The notes: generated from the letters alone by a model not told the origin. Positions 1 to 14,529 are shown, numbered from the stretch's first letter. The stretch is DNA of 64,000 nucleotides from Nonomuraea dietziae (GCF_014195505.1 NZ_JACIBV010000001.1:6262001-6326000); one strand, 5' to 3'. Made by a program: numbers and translations.

Positions 1-620
1 CGCGGCGGGCCCGCCGTGACGACACACCCGTGCTGTGCGGCGTGAGCCCGCTGGTCGTGCCGCGTCCTCGCGACTGGCCCGGCCACGTCCACCTGACCGG
101 CTACTGGCGGCGGCCGCCGCGCCCGCTGCCGGGCGAGCTCCTGGCCTTCGTCGAGGAGGGGCCGCCGCCCGTCTACGTCGGCTTCGGCAGCATGAGCGCG
201 CCCGCGTGGCTGGGCGAGCGCGTGGTCGAGGCGCTGGAGCTGGCCGGCGTGCGGGCGGTGGTCCAGGGGCTGCCCGTGGAGCCGTCCTCGACGCTCTTCC
301 TCCTCGGGGAGGCCGACCACGCGGCGCTCTTCCCGCTCACCGCCGCCGTCGTCCACCACGGCGGGGCGGGCACCACCGCGACGGGGCTGACGGCCGGCGT
401 GCCCAACCTCGTCTGCCCGTTCTTCTCCGACCAGCACTTCTGGGGCGCTCGCGTGGCGGCGCTGGGAGCAGGACCTGACCCGCTGCCCGTCAGGCGGCTG
501 ACGTCGGCAGAGCTGGCGGCTAGGCTCGCGAGGGCCGTGCCGAACCGGCGGCTGTCGGCCCTGCTGCGGCAGGAAGACGGCGTACGGCAAGCGGTGGATC
601 TCTTAGAAGTGTCCGGATAG
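1..620 (+). CDS. Glycosyltransferase (MGT/UGT-like), C-terminal part only
   Basis: The reading frame is open through the left edge (codons in phase with base 3), so this is the C-terminal ~205 residues of a larger protein. It shows the nucleotide-sugar-binding half of a GT-B fold: a VYVGFGSM strand, then VVHHGGAGTTATGL and GVPNLVCPFFSDQHFWG, the signature of the UDP-glucuronosyl/sterol/macrolide glycosyltransferase family (GT1/GT28-like). The family transfers a sugar from an NDP-sugar to a lipid or small-molecule acceptor. The acceptor half lies outside the window, so the substrate cannot be read. The next gene starts 43 bases later on the same strand. Confidence 0.85.
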   Translation, partial: RRARRDDTPVLCGVSPLVVPRPRDWPGHVHLTGYWRRPPRPLPGELLAFVEEGPPPVYVGFGSMSAPAWLGERVVEALELAGVRAVVQGLPVEPSSTLFLLGEADHAALFPLTAAVVHHGGAGTTATGLTAGVPNLVCPFFSDQHFWGARVAALGAGPDPLPVRRLTSAELAARLARAVPNRRLSALLRQEDGVRQAVDLLEVSG

Positions 621-663
621 TGTGCTACTTGCCCACCTTTGATCCCCCCGCGAAGTAGGCGAC

Positions 664-1944
664 ATGCGTTTCCGTAAGATCTTCGTCATCGGTCTGGCGC
701 TCTCCCTGCTGGGAATCGGGGTGCCTGCCTGGTCGGACAACGATCCCAGGAGCTGCAACGACCTGATGTCCAGCGACACGCCCGCCTACGTCGTCTGCCG
801 CTGGATGGCGACGCCTGACGAGGCCGCGGACATCGCCAGGTTCTGGCTCGACAACGACGGCGAGAACATGAGGAACGCGGGGCCGCCGGACAGCCCGTGG
901 ATCGACTGCACCGAGGAGGGCAACACCTGCCCCGAGGTGCCCGGCGACGGCGGGTCGAGCGACGGGGGCGACCCCAGCCCGGCTCCCGAGGAGAGCGGCC
1001 CGCCCGAGTGCGAGGGCGGCGGCAAGGACTGCTACGTCGATCCCTCGGAGGTCTCGGCGGCCGAGGTGAAGAGCGCGGCTGAGACCGCCGAGGGGCAGGC
1101 GGTCAAGACGGCGACGGCGGCGGGGCTGCGGGTCTGGATCGACACCGACCTGGCCGACGACTGGAAGGCGGGCAAGCTCGCCGAGGCCGTCAAGCGGGTG
1201 GGCGCGCTGGCGATGCAGGACGGCGTGGTGGGCCTCAGGTTCACCTCGCAGCTCGGCTACAACCAGACCCTCTCCTCGGCCGAGGAGATCGACACGTTCA
1301 TGGCCGAGACCACCAAGGCGCTGCGTGCCGCGCTCCCCGGCAGGAAGCTGGCCGTGCACACGGTCGTGCCGGTGCTCGGCTGCGGGGCCGACGAGGCGTG
1401 CAAGACCGAGCTGGCCAAGAAGTACCCGCTGCTCGACCCCGAGCGCGTGGGCGCCTGGCTGTCCAAGGGCCTGGTGGACCAGCTCTCGCTCGACGACGGC
1501 CACCTGGCCACCGAGTACGCCACCTGGAAGATCGACGCCGTCACCGCCCAGCGCAACCAGTGGATCCAGGTGCGGGCCCGCGCGTGGGACGCCTACGGCA
1601 CCATCGGCGCGGAGGACGCGGTCTTCACCGCCCCCGGCTCCTCGCAGCTGACCGCCGAGCAGGCGCTCAAGACGATCACGGAGCGGGTGGCGGCGCCGCT
1701 GCAGTCCGACGCGGCCGAGACGGTCACGCTGTGGACGCGCTGGCAGGACCCGAAGGGCACGGTCAACAGGGTCCTCGGCGAGAAGCTCGCGGGCAACGCC
1801 ACCTGGGAGCAGCTGACCAGGCTGAGCGAGGTCAAGCCCCGCCTGGCCACGATCTACAACCCGGCCACGCCCGAGGTGGACGTGGCGACGGACCTGAAGA
1901 AGTACGCGGAGGCCTTCGGCCAGGTGTACCTGACCGTAGTGTGA
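664..1944 (+). CDS. Secreted protein of unknown function
   Basis: 426 residues. Residues 1-24 form a Sec signal peptide (basic MRFRK, a hydrophobic core, cleavage after PAWS). An acidic, Gly/Ser/Pro-rich linker at about residues 95-135 includes two Cys pairs (CTEEGNTC and CEGGGKDC). The rest is a soluble alpha/beta domain with strands such as LRVWIDTDL and KLAVHTVVPVLG, a conserved-looking LSLDDGH and a VTLWTRWQD near the end. That pattern hints at a TIM-barrel or glycosidase-like fold, but I do not recognise a family. It probably acts outside the cell. It ends 27 bases before the divergent-looking TetR operator and is followed by that TetR gene on the same strand. Confidence 0.75.
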   Translation: MRFRKIFVIGLALSLLGIGVPAWSDNDPRSCNDLMSSDTPAYVVCRWMATPDEAADIARFWLDNDGENMRNAGPPDSPWIDCTEEGNTCPEVPGDGGSSDGGDPSPAPEESGPPECEGGGKDCYVDPSEVSAAEVKSAAETAEGQAVKTATAAGLRVWIDTDLADDWKAGKLAEAVKRVGALAMQDGVVGLRFTSQLGYNQTLSSAEEIDTFMAETTKALRAALPGRKLAVHTVVPVLGCGADEACKTELAKKYPLLDPERVGAWLSKGLVDQLSLDDGHLATEYATWKIDAVTAQRNQWIQVRARAWDAYGTIGAEDAVFTAPGSSQLTAEQALKTITERVAAPLQSDAAETVTLWTRWQDPKGTVNRVLGEKLAGNATWEQLTRLSEVKPRLATIYNPATPEVDVATDLKKYAEAFGQVYLTVV

Positions 1945-1953
1945 CACCAAACT

Positions 1954-1967
1954 TGGAGTAGACTCCA
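1954..1967. promoter_or_regulatory. Perfect inverted repeat at a TetR start, probable auto-operator over a leaderless promoter
   Basis: TGGAGT-AG-ACTCCA is a perfect 6+2+6 palindrome ending 4 bases before the GTG of the TetR gene. A -10-like TAGACT (1959-1964) lies inside it, which would place transcription start at about the GTG itself (leaderless). Position and symmetry suggest the TetR represses its own promoter here. No footprint can be shown from sequence. Confidence 0.65.
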
Positions 1968-1971
1968 TGAA

Positions 1972-2595
1972 GTGAGTCTGCGCGAACGCAAGAAGGCCGA
2001 GACCAAGCGCCACATCTCCGAGGTGGCGCTTGGTCTTTTCGTCGAGAGGGGCTTCGACCAGGTCACCATCGCCGAGGTGGCCCAGGCGGCCGACGTGGCG
2101 GCCAACACCGTCTACAACTACTTCAAGGTCAAGGAGGACCTCGTCCTCCCGCCCGTCTCGCGTGACAGGCTCGCCGCCATCGTGCGCGGGCGCGGGCCAG
2201 GGCAGTCGGCCGCCGACGCCGTCCTGGCCACGCTGCGCGACGAACTGCGCAGGCGCGACAGGAACCTCGGCCTCGCCGAAGGGTTCGGCCGCTTCCTCGA
2301 GATGATGCGCGCGGCCCCGACCCTGAGCGCGAGGCTGGTCACCCTGGCCGAGCAGATGGTCGACGACCTCGCCGCCGTCCTGGCGGAGGAGGCGGGGGCC
2401 GGGCCCGGCGATCCGATGCCCGCGCTCGTCGCCGAGCAACTCGGCTGGGTTCACGCGCACGTCCTTCGCGAGATCGGCAGACGCACGGCCGAGGGGCAGG
2501 ACCCCTCCGCCATCGCCATCGCGACGCTGGAACGGCTCGACGTCATCGAGAGCCTGCTCGGCGAGCGCGTACGCACCTATGGGAGCAGAGCGTGA
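1972..2595 (+). CDS. TetR-family transcriptional regulator
   Basis: 207 residues. The N-terminal TetR helix-turn-helix is clear: RERKKAETKRHISEVALGLF, then VTIAEVAQAADVAANTVYNYF and the KEDLV helix (residues 3-60). The C-terminal ligand domain is divergent, so the inducer is unknown. The GTG start at 1972 sits directly after a palindrome and a -10-like box, suggesting a leaderless, self-repressed transcript. The stop overlaps the GTG of the next gene by 4 bases (GTGA), so the two are cotranscribed and the DUF6204 protein is a likely partner or target. Confidence 0.9.
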   Translation: MSLRERKKAETKRHISEVALGLFVERGFDQVTIAEVAQAADVAANTVYNYFKVKEDLVLPPVSRDRLAAIVRGRGPGQSAADAVLATLRDELRRRDRNLGLAEGFGRFLEMMRAAPTLSARLVTLAEQMVDDLAAVLAEEAGAGPGDPMPALVAEQLGWVHAHVLREIGRRTAEGQDPSAIAIATLERLDVIESLLGERVRTYGSRA

Positions 2596-2885
2596 ACACC
2601 TACCGAGTGATCATCCGCGGCCAGTTCGACGGCCTGAGCGACGAGCAGCGCGAGAGGCTGCTGGCCGGGGTCGACAACTGCAGGATCGCCTTCAGCGAGG
2701 AGGGCTCGCTGGCCTACGACCGGGCGCTGACGTGGTTCACCTTCCGCTTCCAGACCGTCGCCGAGGACGACACCGCCGCCCAGATCGCGGCGCTCGACGC
2801 CCTGGGCTACCCGTTCACCAAGCAGACCATCGGCGTCACCGACCTGACCGAGGTCAGTAGCCGCGCCCTGCGGCGCCGTGGCTGA
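2592..2885 (+). CDS. DUF6204-like small protein
   Basis: 97 residues, GTG start overlapping the TetR stop. The pattern TYRVIIRGQFDGLSDEQRERL, then IAFSEEGSLAYDRALTWFTFRFQ, resembles the actinobacterial DUF6204 family: small single-domain cytosolic proteins of unknown role, usually found beside TetR regulators. The C-terminal 10 residues run 32 bases into the tail of the convergent TetR gene on the minus strand. Family assignment is from memory of the pattern, not a search. Confidence 0.75.
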   Translation: MNTYRVIIRGQFDGLSDEQRERLLAGVDNCRIAFSEEGSLAYDRALTWFTFRFQTVAEDDTAAQIAALDALGYPFTKQTIGVTDLTEVSSRALRRRG

Positions 2886-3459
2886 GCAGGTCGAAGGCGA
2901 TGTCGGCGGCCTCGACCGCCTCGGGGTAGACCTCGTCGGCGCTGCGTCCCGCCGAGATGGCGGCGACGTTGTCCCTGGCCAGCACCTGGCGCACGGCGAT
3001 CACCTGCGCGGCGACCAGACCGGGGGCGGGGCCGCCCAGCGCCCGCGCGAGCGCTTCGGCGTCGGCGGTGCCGTACTCGACCAGGCGGGCGGCCAGGCTG
3101 GGTGTGTCGAACACCAGCCGCTGGAAGGCCAGCACCTCGGGCACGTCGCACAGGCCGGTGACAGGGTCGCGCTCGTCCAGGCCCCGTAGGAAGTGCCTGC
3201 GCAGGGCGCGCAGCGGGCTCTCGTCCTCGGCCCTGCCCTCGACGACGCGCGCGGGCTCGCCCTGGTGGTCGGCGAAGCGGTGCAGGACCAGATCCTCCTT
3301 GGCGGGGAAGTAGCGGAACAGCGTGGGCTTCGACACCTCCGCCGCCGCCGCGATGTCGGCGACCGCCACCCGGTCGAACCCCTCGGCGAGGAACATCTCT
3401 ATCGCCGTGTCGGACAGGAGCCGCCGGGTTCGTTCCTTCTTGCGGTCGCGCAGGTTCAT
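2854..3459 (-). CDS. TetR-family regulator, coupled to the secreted esterase
   Basis: 201 residues. The TetR DNA-binding domain spans residues 1-55: RDRKKERTRRLLSDTAIEMF, VAVADIAAAAEVSKPTLFRYF and the KEDLVLHRF helix. The C-terminal domain is the broad TetR_C type with a long amphipathic dimer helix. The ATG at 3459 overlaps the stop of the upstream esterase by 4 bases (ATGA), so the two form one minus-strand operon. It is a likely candidate to control the divergent esterase/PKS promoters at 4839-5041. Its 3' end overlaps the convergent DUF6204 gene by 32 bases. Confidence 0.92.
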   Translation of the reverse strand: MNLRDRKKERTRRLLSDTAIEMFLAEGFDRVAVADIAAAAEVSKPTLFRYFPAKEDLVLHRFADHQGEPARVVEGRAEDESPLRALRRHFLRGLDERDPVTGLCDVPEVLAFQRLVFDTPSLAARLVEYGTADAEALARALGGPAPGLVAAQVIAVRQVLARDNVAAISAGRSADEVYPEAVEAADIAFDLLSHGAAGRGY

Positions 3460-4838
3460 GGCTCCAGTGTCCAGCCTTTCACCCCCAGCGGGAGCGGGGC
3501 GGGCTGGACGGCGTCGGGCGGGGTGATCGGCGGCAGCGGCGTGTCGTACTCCCACTCGCGCTGGTCCCTCATCGTGGCCACGTCGGGCTCGCCGCCGCCC
3601 TTCAGCCCGAGGGCGCGCAGGGCCATGGGGAAGGAGTTCTTGAACTCCCTGTTCCAGTACGGCCAGGTGTGGGTGCCGTTGCCGTACATGTTCATGGTGT
3701 GCTTGATGCCGAGCGCGTCGAGCCGCCTGCTCAGGGCCTTGGCGGTGTAGGCGGAGATCGGCTCGCCCAGGTGCGCGGGGTGCCAGGGCGAGCCGGGCGG
3801 GTCGAGAGGGCCCGCGAAGCTGTTGGTGCCGCTCGACAGGAAGATGGCGGTGCCCTTGAGGTTCGGGGCCAGCACCAGGGGGTCGTTCGCGGCCCAGATC
3901 TTCTTGTCCCTGGACGGGTCGCCCCACAGCGCGTTGGGGTCGTGGCCCTCGCTGAGCTGCGCGTTCTGGATGATCTGCGGAATACCAGGCAGCTCGGTGG
4001 CCATGATGCCGCTGAACGCGCCGACGAAGGAGAACATGCCGGGGTTCTGGGCGGCGTACTTCACCGCTCCGTAGGCGCCCATCGACAGTCCCGCGATCGC
4101 CCTGCGGGTGCCCGCCCTGTAGCCGATCTCCAGCAGCTGCCGTACCTCCTGGGTGTGGAACGTGGCCCAGGCCGGCGTGCCGCCCCTGCCGCCGTTGTAC
4201 CAGTCGGAGTAGTTGCCCGCCCTGCCCGCCTCCGGCATCACGATGATCGCGTCGACGTTCTCGGTGAAGCTCACGACGTCGGTCATCCGGGTCCACGCGG
4301 TGTAGTTGTCGGCGCCGCCGTGCAGCAGGTAGAGCACGGGCCAGGTGCGCTTGGCCGACTTGGACCAGCCTCTGGGCAGCAGCAGGCGCACCGGCATCAT
4401 CTGGCCGACCGAGGGCGAGGAGATCAGGATGTCGAGCATGCGGGGGCCGAGCCTGCGCTCCCTGACCACCCTCGCCGAGCCCTTCAGCGCCCGCTGCCAG
4501 GGGGCGTAGCGTCCGTCGCCGCTGTCCTGCGGCCTGGGCTGCCCGTCCTGCCGCGGGGGCTGTGGCTGCTGTCGCGGCGGGCGCGGCTGCTCCTCCGCGG
4601 GCTGCCGCGGCTTCGGCCGCGTGTCGTCCTGCGCCTCCTGCGGAGGCACGTCACCGGGGTCGGCAGGCGGTTGCTCCTGAGGGGCGGGGGCCACCTGCGA
4701 AGGCTCCGCCGTGCTCTCGCCCTCGGGAACCAGCGACCAGCCAGGATCGGCGAGGACGGGCGGGGCACTCGCGCCTACGAGCAGCACCGTCGCCAGCACC
4801 GTCGCCAGCGCCGCGGCCGGCAAGCTCCGGGATCGCAT
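3456..4838 (-). CDS. Secreted antigen-85/EstD-like alpha/beta-hydrolase
   Basis: 460 residues. Signal peptide at residues 1-30 (MRSRSLPAAALATVLATVLL, cleavage after VLA), a Pro/Gln-rich spacer to about 115, then an esterase domain of the antigen 85/S-formylglutathione-hydrolase type. LYLLHGGADNYTAW forms the oxyanion side, VMPEAGRAGNYSDWYNG resembles the Ag85 MP-x-YSDW segment, GLSMGAYG holds the nucleophile (Ser252), and GNGTHTWPYW carries the likely catalytic His. Known relatives transfer mycolic acids to trehalose or hydrolyse esters outside the cell. The ATG at 4838 follows a GGAGGGC ribosome-binding site. It diverges from the PKS across 203 bases, so it may act on the PKS product; that link is inference. 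Confidence 0.88.
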   Translation of the reverse strand: MRSRSLPAAALATVLATVLLVGASAPPVLADPGWSLVPEGESTAEPSQVAPAPQEQPPADPGDVPPQEAQDDTRPKPRQPAEEQPRPPRQQPQPPRQDGQPRPQDSGDGRYAPWQRALKGSARVVRERRLGPRMLDILISSPSVGQMMPVRLLLPRGWSKSAKRTWPVLYLLHGGADNYTAWTRMTDVVSFTENVDAIIVMPEAGRAGNYSDWYNGGRGGTPAWATFHTQEVRQLLEIGYRAGTRRAIAGLSMGAYGAVKYAAQNPGMFSFVGAFSGIMATELPGIPQIIQNAQLSEGHDPNALWGDPSRDKKIWAANDPLVLAPNLKGTAIFLSSGTNSFAGPLDPPGSPWHPAHLGEPISAYTAKALSRRLDALGIKHTMNMYGNGTHTWPYWNREFKNSFPMALRALGLKGGGEPDVATMRDQREWEYDTPLPPITPPDAVQPAPLPLGVKGWTLEP

Positions 4839-5041
4839 GATGCCCTCCACCGTCTTCAGCGTGCAGGCGAGGCTAGGCCCTGGTGGAGGGCGGGGGCTAT
4901 CACTCCGGGCAACGAAAAGAGGCCGGCGGTTGCGCTCCGCGGACAATTATCACCCCCGTGACAAAACGCTCCGGAGGAATGTTCGGCTACGGGCTGCTCC
5001 TGAAAGGTGCGTCTCGGTAAGTTGACCGATCACCCGGCTGT
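4839..5041. promoter_or_regulatory. Divergent control region between esterase and PKS
   Basis: 203 bases without a convincing gene. It must contain promoters for both directions. It is less GC-rich than its flanks around 4940-4970 (GACAATTATCACC and GTGACAAAAC). TATCAC occurs twice, near 4898 and 4948. A GGAGG at 4973-4977 precedes ATG by only one base and opens a 13-codon frame ending at 5020; the spacing is too tight to call it a leader peptide. No clear -35/-10 pair was found. Confidence 0.4.
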
Positions 5042-10795
<5,754 letters not shown>

Positions 10796-10799
<4 letters not shown>

Positions 10800-12106
10800 C
10801 TCTGGCACAGGCAGTCATCGAGGGCGCGGACCCGGAGGAGCTCCTGCGAGCAGAGGTTCCGCCCGTCTACAGAGCCGCCCACATCCGCAGGGAGGAGGTC
10901 GGCATGTTCGGCCGCGCGCCCCACGGCACGATGGGCGTGGACAAGGACGTGCGCAGGTCGCTGCACGTGGGCGAGGTGCCGATGCCGGAGCTCGCGCCGG
11001 ACGAGGTGCTCGTCGCGGTCATGGCCAGCGCGATCAACTTCAACACCGTGTGGTCGGCGATGTTCGAGCCGATCCCGACCTTCGCCTTCCTCGAACGCCT
11101 GGGCAGGAGCGATCCGCGCCACGACCTGGACACGCACGTGCTCGGGTCGGACGCCTCCGGGGTGGTCGTGCGGAAGGGCGCCGCCGTACGGCAGTGGCAC
11201 GTCGGCAACAGGGTGGTGACCAGCCCCGCGTACGTGGACAGCGAGGACCCCGTCGCCCACCACGACTCCATGCTGGCAGCCGACCTGCGCGCGTGGGGGT
11301 TCGAGACGAACTTCGGCGGGCTGGCGGAGTTCGCGGTGGTGAAGGCGACGCAGCTGCTGCCCAAGCCGCGCCACCTGAGCTGGGAGGAGGCCGCGTGCAA
11401 CATGCTGTGCGCCTCGACCGCCTACCGCATGCTGGTCGGCGAGCACGGCTCGCGGATGAAACAGGGCGACGTGGTGCTGCTGTGGGGCGCGACGGGCGGC
11501 CTCGGCGCGTACGGCGTGCAGCTCGTCAGGAACGGCGGCGGCATCCCCGTCGGCGTGGTCAGCTCCAGGGAGAAGGCCGAGCTGTTACGCGGCATGGGCT
11601 GCGAGTACGTCGTGGACCGCACCGACTTCGAGCACCTGGACGACGAGAAGGCCTGGCGGCGCTTCGGCGCCGAGGTGCGCAGGCAGGTGGGGGAGGACCC
11701 CGCGATCGTCTTCGAGCACACCGGCAGGGAGACGTTCGGCGCGTCGGTCTACGTCGCGAAGAAGGGCGGGTCGGTGGTCACCTGCGGGTCCTCCAGCGGC
11801 TTCGACCACGCCTACGACAACCGGCACCTGTGGATGAAGCTCAAGCGGGTCATCGGCTCCCACGGGGCCAACTACCAGGAGTGCGCCGAGGTCAACAGGC
11901 TCATCACGCTCGGCGCGATCCACCCGACGCTGTCGCGGGTCTACCCACTGGAGCGGGCGGGGGACGCGGCGCGGGCCGTCCAGACCAACGAGCACGTCGG
12001 CAAGGTGGGCGTGCTGTGCCTGGCTCCGGGGGAGGACCTCGGGATCGAGGACCACGCGCTGCGCGAGCGCATCGGCGAGGACAGGCTCAGGCTCTTCCGC
12101 TCATGA
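10796..12106 (+). CDS. ccr: Crotonyl-CoA carboxylase/reductase, predicted long-chain type
   Basis: 436 residues, the usual CCR length. CCRs reductively carboxylate 2-enoyl-CoA with NADPH and CO2 to give alkylmalonyl-CoA, a PKS extender. The CO2-binding set is present: Asn81 (SAINFNTVW), Phe169-Glu170 (WGFETNFGGLAE) and His356 (GSHGANYQE), with the Rossmann motif LLWGATGGLGAYG at 229-240. Two positions that are large in crotonyl-specific enzymes are small here: Ala166 before WGFE (usually Ile) and Gly357 after SH (usually Phe). As I remember it, this pair widens the pocket for octenoyl-CoA in CinF. Overlapping the PKS by ATGA, it should supply that AT with an unusual extender. Its stop overlaps the convergent PucR gene by 6 bases. 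Confidence 0.93.
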
Positions 12107-13297
12107 GGGGCGCGCTCCCTCACGCGCGGCCTGCCTGGCCCGCAGGACGATCTCCAGCTCGAAGCGGATGTCGGGGTCGCCGAGCTGCTCGCCGTACAGC
12201 TCCTCGAGCTGGCGCAGCCGGTAGCGGACGGTCTGGGGGTGGACGTGCAGTCTGGCGGCCACCTCGCCCGCGCCCCTGCCGTACCTCAGCCAGGCGAGCA
12301 GGGTCTCGGCCAGCCTGTCCTGCTGGGAGGGGCGCAGGTGCGCCAGGGGTGCGAGCCTGCTGGCGGCCAGCGCGCCGACCAGCTCCTCGTCCTTGAAGAC
12401 GATCAGCGTGGCCATGTGGTCGGAGCAGCGCAGCGGCCCCCGCCCGCCGGGCAGCACACCGCGGCGGGCCAGCTCCAGCGCCTCGGTGGCCCAGCGCAGC
12501 GAGGTGGCCGCCCGCTCCAGCGGCACGGCGGGCCCGATCGCCGCACGCCATCCGCGCAGGCCCTTGTCCAGCATCTGCGGCTGGCCTGGACCGTTGGGGT
12601 CGGGGACGAGGAGGCAGGGCTGCGGCCGCTCGAGGCCGACCAGGATGTCGGGAGGCAGGGACGGAGTGCCGTTCTGGTCGTCGAGGGCGACGCCCGCGAC
12701 GGTGCGCGGCAGCCGCCAGCCCGCCGCCTTGGCCAGGTCGGAGATCGCCTCGGCGGCGGCGGGGGGCTGCGACAGCAGCAGGTCGAGCAGGCGGTGGCGG
12801 CGTCGCTCCATCTCGCCCGCCGCGTGGGCCCTCGCCTCGTCGAAGCCTTCAGCGGCCGCGTCGGCCAGCTGGTCGAGGTAGACGAAGATCGCCTCTCCGA
12901 GGTCGTAGAGCGACTGGGGCGACAGGCCGAGCGGCCCGGCGATCTCCGTCAGACGCCGCCATCCGACCCTGGCGCCCAGCCGCATGGCGGTCTGGAGCGG
13001 CTCGAGGTTGCGGCCCTCGGCGGCCTCGCCCCTGCCGATCATGCGGAACGGTTCGGGGTCCCACGGGGCGTCGGGGTCCTCGATACGGTCGAGGAAGCGG
13101 CCGATGGCCTCCTCGACCGCCAGTCGCACGACCTTGATGTAGATCTCGTCGGAGGGCCTGGCGTACTCGGGAATACGGGTCTGGATCTCCTCGATGACCT
13201 CGTCGGAGACCTTGGCTATGCCGGGGCGCAGCGCGTGCGCGATGCCGGAGGGCACGGAGTCCCACAACCTGCGCGCGTCACCCAAGTCACCCTTCAT
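12101..13297 (-). CDS. PucR-type transcriptional regulator
   Basis: 398 residues. The C-terminal PucR/CdaR helix-turn-helix (HTH_30) is clear at about residues 335-395: ETLLAWLRYGRGAGEVAARL, VHPQTVRYRLRQLEELYG, FELEIVLRA. The middle is a GGDEF-like degenerate domain (VPLERAATSLRWATEALELA), and the N-terminal half is helical with no membrane segment, fitting a sensory domain for a small metabolite. Relatives in actinomycetes include regulators of fatty-acid genes (FasR-like), a sensible match beside a PKS and CCR. It converges on and overlaps the CCR gene by 6 bases, so the tails are tightly packed. The target is inference. Confidence 0.88.
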   Translation of the reverse strand: MKGDLGDARRLWDSVPSGIAHALRPGIAKVSDEVIEEIQTRIPEYARPSDEIYIKVVRLAVEEAIGRFLDRIEDPDAPWDPEPFRMIGRGEAAEGRNLEPLQTAMRLGARVGWRRLTEIAGPLGLSPQSLYDLGEAIFVYLDQLADAAAEGFDEARAHAAGEMERRRHRLLDLLLSQPPAAAEAISDLAKAAGWRLPRTVAGVALDDQNGTPSLPPDILVGLERPQPCLLVPDPNGPGQPQMLDKGLRGWRAAIGPAVPLERAATSLRWATEALELARRGVLPGGRGPLRCSDHMATLIVFKDEELVGALAASRLAPLAHLRPSQQDRLAETLLAWLRYGRGAGEVAARLHVHPQTVRYRLRQLEELYGEQLGDPDIRFELEIVLRARQAAREGARPS

Positions 13298-13369
13298 GCC
13301 CTTTTCCCCTCCCGCCGCTTAGTGTTGCTTATCTGACAGGAGGACTGGAAGCAAGTGCTTGGTCAAATG

Positions 13370-13567
13370 TCAGTGGAGGAAGCGGCCGAACTCCTCCAGT
13401 GAGATGAGGCCGTCGCCGTTGCTGTCGAGCTTCGCCACGCCGGCCTGGGCGGCCTCCAGCGTGATGGGCTGGCCGAGCACCTCCATCAGGCGGACCAGCT
13501 CCTCCGCGGAGATGAGACCGTCCTTGTTGGCGTCGACGAGGCCGAACGTGATCGCATAGTCGCTCAT
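13370..13567 (-). CDS. Small EF-hand calcium-binding protein
   Basis: 65 residues with two canonical EF-hand loops: DANKDGLISAEE (residues 12-23) and DSNGDGLISLEE (48-59). Each has acidic residues at positions 1, 3, 5 and 12 and Gly at 6. There is no signal peptide or membrane segment, so it is a cytosolic calmodulin-like calcium sensor or buffer, half the size of calerythrin. It is transcribed away from the phosphatase gene and lies 72 bases upstream of the PucR gene in the same direction, with its own start. Its partner is unknown. Confidence 0.85.
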   Translation of the reverse strand: MSDYAITFGLVDANKDGLISAEELVRLMEVLGQPITLEAAQAGVAKLDSNGDGLISLEEFGRFLH

Positions 13568-13678
13568 GGCGTGAGGTTAGCCGGATTTGTCGCCCATCGC
13601 CGCTCACTCACCCAAGCTCGGCGCCCCAGCGCCCTCATGGCGTGGATACGGCCAGGCGGGCGGCTATCGTCGGATTTC

Positions 13679-14440
13679 ATGGAGTTCATCGCATCCGCCC
13701 CCAACCTGCGTGACATCGGCGGCCACGTCACGGCCGACGGCCGTAAGGTCCGCACCGGGCTCGCCTTCAGGTCGGGCGCGCTCGACCGGCTCACCCCCGC
13801 CGACCACGAGGCGCTGCTGGCGGGCGGGGTGCGGCTGGTGTGCGACCTCCGTACGGCCGGCGAGCGCGCCGCCCAGCCCGACCGCCTGCCGGACGGCGTC
13901 GACTACCTGGTGCTCGACGTGCAGCGGCAGGGAGGCCACGGCGCCGACATCGCGGCCCTGTTCGACGACCCGACGCTCATCGAGTCGCTGACCTCCCCCG
14001 AGATCTCCGAAGGCTTCCTCGTCGAGGTCTACAGGGGCATGGTCACCACGCCCGACGCGCACGAGGCGTACGGCGACCTGCTGCGCGCGCTGGCCCGTCC
14101 CGGAACGCTGATGCACTGCACCGCGGGCAAGGACCGCACGGGCTGGGGCGCCGCGCTCCTGCTCACCCTGCTCGGCGTGGACGGGCGCACGGTCATGGAC
14201 GACTACCTGGCCAGCAACGAGCACCTGGCGGAGTCCGCCGCCAAGATCTACGCGCTGCTCGACGGCACCGGCGTCCGCCAGGAGATCGTCAGGCCCCTGC
14301 TGGAAGTGCGCGAGTCGTACCTGAACGCCGCCTTCGACACCGTCACCGCCACCTACGGCGATCTCGACACCTACGTCCGGCAGGCGCTCGGCCTCACCGA
14401 CGCCGATGTGGCCGCCCTGCGCGGGCTCTACCTCCACTGA
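13679..14440 (+). CDS. Tyrosine/serine protein phosphatase (PTP-like)
   Basis: 253 residues. The PTP P-loop is HCTAGKDRTG with nucleophile Cys147 and Arg153. The N-terminal NLRDIGGHVTADGRKVRTG is typical of the PtpB/LipA-type Y_phosphatase3 family, which dephosphorylates phosphotyrosine, phosphoserine or phosphoinositide substrates. VRLVCDLRTAGER carries the general-acid-side strand. There is no signal peptide. I chose the ATG at 13679 because homologs begin a few residues before NLRDIGG, and upstream in-frame codons would overlap the promoter region of the divergent EF-hand gene. Its physiological target is not evident. Confidence 0.9.
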   Translation: MEFIASAPNLRDIGGHVTADGRKVRTGLAFRSGALDRLTPADHEALLAGGVRLVCDLRTAGERAAQPDRLPDGVDYLVLDVQRQGGHGADIAALFDDPTLIESLTSPEISEGFLVEVYRGMVTTPDAHEAYGDLLRALARPGTLMHCTAGKDRTGWGAALLLTLLGVDGRTVMDDYLASNEHLAESAAKIYALLDGTGVRQEIVRPLLEVRESYLNAAFDTVTATYGDLDTYVRQALGLTDADVAALRGLYLH

Positions 14441-14529
14441 CCGGCGAGGAACAGCAGGTGGGACACCGTCTCACCTCCGTTCCCACGAGTGGCGAGCCCG
14501 TCGAAGGTTTGGCCCTCCGCTACCTGGTC

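Noticed and set aside
625..2460. A 611-codon frame on the minus strand
   Set aside because: It is the antisense of the secreted protein and TetR genes. High GC leaves stops rare; the residues (runs of R, G, A, H) show no domain.
3456..4838. Evidence that the organism makes true mycolic acids
   Set aside because: Ag85-like esterases are found in actinomycetes without mycolates, and no fadD32, cmrA or arabinogalactan genes are seen here. Only a mycolate-like product is proposed.
4979..5020. A 13-codon leader peptide before the PKS
   Set aside because: The GGAGG is only one base from the ATG, too close to act as a ribosome-binding site, and the peptide has no regulatory feature such as repeated codons.
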